6,315 nucleotides of DNA from Candidatus Methanoperedentaceae archaeon (lineage in GTDB: Archaea; Halobacteriota; Methanosarcinia; Methanosarcinales; Methanoperedenaceae): NCBI GenBank assembly GCA_013331375.1, contig DUGO01000198.1, forward strand, positions 412-6,726. Direction: 5' to 3'. This document shows, in pieces, positions 4,177 to 6,315 of this stretch (position 1 is the first letter of the stretch; each line of letters opens with the position of its first letter). The notes under the pieces are model-generated. The model saw nothing but the letters and a program-made list of their open reading frames with translations. It was not told the DNA's origin and ran no database searches. Position numbers and translations under genes: made by a program.

Positions 4177-5613
4177 ATGAACTACAAAGTGATATTGAAT
4201 TTTATTGGCACCATCCTGAAGTACATAGGGTTCTTTATGGTTGTGCCGCTAATCCTGGCGCTCTATTATGGCGAGCCGCTCCTGCCATTCCTTATTCCGG
4301 CTGTATTCACCACGCTCTCAGGAATCCTGATTGAGTCAAGGACCACTTATACCGAAGAGCCGCACGTGCGCGAAAGCATAGCCATCGTTGCGTTTGTCTG
4401 GCTCGTAGTCTCCCTGTATGCCTCGCTCCCGTTCATCCTCATGGAAAGACCGCTGTCCCCGCTCGATGCCTTGTTCGAGTCGATGTCAGGATTCACTACC
4501 ACGGGTTCAAGCGTGATACCGGATGTGGAGGCTCTGCCCCGCAGCATCCTTTTCTGGAGGAGCTTTATCCAGTGGCTCGGAGGCATGGGCATCATAGTCC
4601 TGTTCATCGCAGTCCTGCCCAAGCTTTCAGTGGCAGGTCGCCAGCTCCTTAACGCCGAGGTCACTGGTCCAACAGAGGATAAACTGAGACCAAGGATTCG
4701 GGAGACCGCAGGGGTGCTGTGGGGCGTGTACCTCGGGCTCACTTTTACAGGCATACTGCTGCTGTATCTTGCAGGCATGCCGCTCTTCGATTCTGTCAAC
4801 CATGTGTTCGCAGCGGTCGCAACCGGGGGCTTCTCAACAAAGAACGCGTCTGTGATGGCATACGGGAGCCCGCTCATCGAGCTCGTACTGGTATTTGTGA
4901 TGTTCATGGGAGGCGCATCCTTTGCTCTCCATTACAGGATGATATATGCAGACCGCACAAGCCTGGTAAGGGACAAGGAATTCCAGGTCTATTTCTCATT
5001 AATTGCAGGAGCTATCGCGATTATCGCATTTATGCTGTGGCGCGCGGGAGGTAGCGCTGCAAATGCGCTAATGGATGCGCTATTCCAGGTCGTATCCATT
5101 ATGACGACGACGGGATTCGCATCTGTTGATTTTGACAGATGGCCCGATGCGGCGAGATTCATGCTTCTTATCCTGATGTTCGTTGGCGGATGTGCAGGTT
5201 CGACGGCAGGCGGGATAAAAGTCGTTCGCCTCATAATTCTCCTTAAGTACGGCTACAGGGAGATGTTCAGGACGCTGCACCCAAAAGCAATCAAGCCAAT
5301 CTGGCACGGGGGGAGGGCAGTACCCGAGGATATCCTGCAGTCAATACTATCTTTCTTTATCCTGTATATCTTTGTGTTCGTTGTCAGCGCTGTCCTGCTC
5401 GGTCTTATGGGACTGGACATGATAACAAGCGCAAGCGCTGCTGCTACTGCTCTCGGTAACGTGGGTCCGGGGTTCAATGTTATCGGACCAATGGCGAATT
5501 TCAGCACAATCCCGCAGCAAGCCAAGATTGTGCTGATTCTTGACATGTGGATTGGGCGGCTTGAGATTTTCACGGTTCTGAGCCTGCTCGTGCCCGAATT
5601 CTGGAAAAAATAG
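4177..5613 (+). CDS. trkH: Trk potassium uptake system pore subunit TrkH
   Basis: This is an integral membrane cation channel/transporter subunit that admits potassium and is controlled by TrkA. The 478 residues fit the family length and carry its four M1-P-M2 repeats, each with a filter loop: TTTGS (107-111), ATGGF (215-219), TTTGF (310-314) and LGNVGPG (426-432). The conserved gating loop GGCAGSTAGGIK (337-348) and the C-terminal GRLEIFTVL (460-468) are both present. No filter glycine is missing. GGATGA at 4168-4173, which includes the trkA stop, can act as the ribosome binding site 3 nt before the ATG, implying translational coupling. The stop is TAG, 23 bp from the end of a convergent gene. 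The related KtrB is possible in principle, but the length and the double-RCK neighbour favour TrkH. Confidence 0.96.
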   Translation: MNYKVILNFIGTILKYIGFFMVVPLILALYYGEPLLPFLIPAVFTTLSGILIESRTTYTEEPHVRESIAIVAFVWLVVSLYASLPFILMERPLSPLDALFESMSGFTTTGSSVIPDVEALPRSILFWRSFIQWLGGMGIIVLFIAVLPKLSVAGRQLLNAEVTGPTEDKLRPRIRETAGVLWGVYLGLTFTGILLLYLAGMPLFDSVNHVFAAVATGGFSTKNASVMAYGSPLIELVLVFVMFMGGASFALHYRMIYADRTSLVRDKEFQVYFSLIAGAIAIIAFMLWRAGGSAANALMDALFQVVSIMTTTGFASVDFDRWPDAARFMLLILMFVGGCAGSTAGGIKVVRLIILLKYGYREMFRTLHPKAIKPIWHGGRAVPEDILQSILSFFILYIFVFVVSAVLLGLMGLDMITSASAAATALGNVGPGFNVIGPMANFSTIPQQAKIVLILDMWIGRLEIFTVLSLLVPEFWKK

Positions 5614-5631
5614 TATTATATGTATTATATG
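5614..5631. repeat. tandem 9-bp repeat between convergent genes
   Basis: TATTATATG occurs twice in direct tandem in the 23-bp gap between trkH and the convergent reductase gene. The A/T-rich spacer could help end transcription from both sides. On the minus strand a T6 run (complement of 5605-5610) follows the reductase stop by about 27 bp, a plausible archaeal termination signal lying inside the trkH 3' end. Confidence 0.35.
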
Positions 5632-5636
5632 GGGTG

Positions 5637-6315
5637 CTATACCAGGTCTTTGAGGTCAAGGAGAAGCTTGGGATTTGCCCTGACAAGAGCCTTCAGCAGC
5701 CCCCAGACTGTCATTTCCTCAAGGTTTGTGCCCTCAAGCGAGGCTGCAAGCCGGTTGAAGTCGCTGTCATTCAGTTTCAGGAACTTGTTCTTTACGATAA
5801 GGGCTTTGCGTATCTCTTCACCGATTACTGCGCGCCATCGCTTTTCATACTCCATCAGGGCTTTTGCGCAAACATCCCCGGACCCAATCGCTTTTGCTGC
5901 AACTTCGCCTGCAATCTTCCCCGCATCCATGGCGTTCGCGATACCGCCGCCTGTCAGCGGATTTGCCTGGTGTGCCGCATCACCCACGAGCATCAGCCCA
6001 TCAGCCACGCTCCTCTCAATGGTCCCCCTGACGGGTACGCCGCCGACGACTATCTCAGTGATTTTGCCATCCGGCAGGTGCTTTTTTACAAAATCCTTGA
6101 GCAATGACATGGCTCTGACTTTACCCGACTTTGACCCGAGCACCCCTATGCCGACGTTGGCAGTGTCCTCGCCCTTGGGGAATATCCACACATAGCCGCC
6201 CGGGGCTATGCCGGTGCCAACGTAGAACTCGCAAAAATCGCGGTCAACGTCTATCCCGGTCATCAGGAACTGCGCGCAGCTCTCGACGTCCGAAAGGCGC
6301 AGCGACGTGTCTATG
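5637..6315 (-). CDS. geranylgeranyl reductase family FAD-dependent enzyme, C-terminal part
   Basis: The gene runs off the right edge. The visible 225 codons are the C-terminal part of a protein usually about 390-400 residues long, so its N-terminal Rossmann FAD motif is not seen. The frame continues without a stop to 6315, and the ATG at 6261-6263 is internal, not the start. Diagnostic signatures are present: the YxWxFPx(7-8)GxG motif of geranylgeranyl reductases (YVWIFP, eight residues, GIG, about 6140-6195), and the FAD-binding GDAAHQANPLTGGGI (about 5940-5985). The family reduces double bonds of isoprenoid chains; in archaea the main role is saturation of membrane ether lipids at the membrane surface, with menaquinone or other prenyl substrates as alternatives. 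It is transcribed towards trkH and is not part of that operon. The family is certain and the exact substrate is not. Confidence 0.92.
   Translation of the reverse strand, partial: IDTSLRLSDVESCAQFLMTGIDVDRDFCEFYVGTGIAPGGYVWIFPKGEDTANVGIGVLGSKSGKVRAMSLLKDFVKKHLPDGKITEIVVGGVPVRGTIERSVADGLMLVGDAAHQANPLTGGGIANAMDAGKIAGEVAAKAIGSGDVCAKALMEYEKRWRAVIGEEIRKALIVKNKFLKLNDSDFNRLAASLEGTNLEEMTVWGLLKALVRANPKLLLDLKDLV

Noticed and set aside
5611..6195. Readthrough of the trkH TAG (as pyrrolysine) into a long in-frame extension
   Set aside because: The extension is the antisense of the well-supported reductase gene. TrkH already ends at its normal family C-terminus.

Overview
The window reads as an archaeal chromosome segment, most likely from a methanogen-related euryarchaeon (Methanosarcinales or a methane-oxidising relative). 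The taxonomy is inference. It rests on an archaeal-type NikR, ribosome binding sites of the GGTG(A) type, a CCA-less tRNA-Cys with U73, a geranylgeranyl reductase-family flavoprotein (archaeal lipid saturation), and a membrane-protein/KaiC-like gene set of euryarchaeal style. Three reading frames end in TAG (trkH, the reductase and one gene remnant), which weakly argues against a genome that reads TAG as pyrrolysine.

Layout. Positions 1-170 form the nikR upstream region, with a 6-bp inverted repeat in A/T-rich DNA. nikR (171-593) is an intact nickel-responsive repressor, and a very short CxxC reading frame overlaps its stop. Positions 594-1235 are a graveyard. They hold the C-terminal end of a MazF/PemK-type toxin gene (minus strand), a roughly 178-bp interval bounded by inverted repeats that looks like a small non-autonomous mobile element, a strong GC-rich hairpin, and the last ~40 codons of an isoprenylcysteine methyltransferase-like gene (plus strand). 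The graveyard ends at an intact tRNA-Cys(GCA) gene on the minus strand (1236-1307).

Positions 1455-2713 carry a compact three-gene operon: a KaiC/RAD55-like protein that lacks the Walker A motif, followed by two small three-helix membrane proteins that look like diverged copies of one another. This is the best candidate in the window for an undescribed system. A 131-bp gap follows, containing three TTCCGG/CCGGAA half-sites spaced exactly 10 bp apart. After it come trkA (2845-4173) and trkH (4177-5613), the regulatory and pore subunits of a potassium uptake system, only 3 bp apart. A convergent gene at the right edge (5637-6315, minus strand, 5' end outside the window) encodes a geranylgeranyl reductase-family enzyme.

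How the genes work together. TrkA and TrkH form one transporter: TrkA binds nucleotide on the cytoplasmic side and gates TrkH. NikR, the tRNA and the reductase are independent housekeeping units. The three-gene operon probably forms a membrane-associated assembly with a cytoplasmic KaiC-like partner. Its proximity to trkAH is suggestive, but the two are separate transcription units by spacing and by the presence of their own promoter-like sequences.
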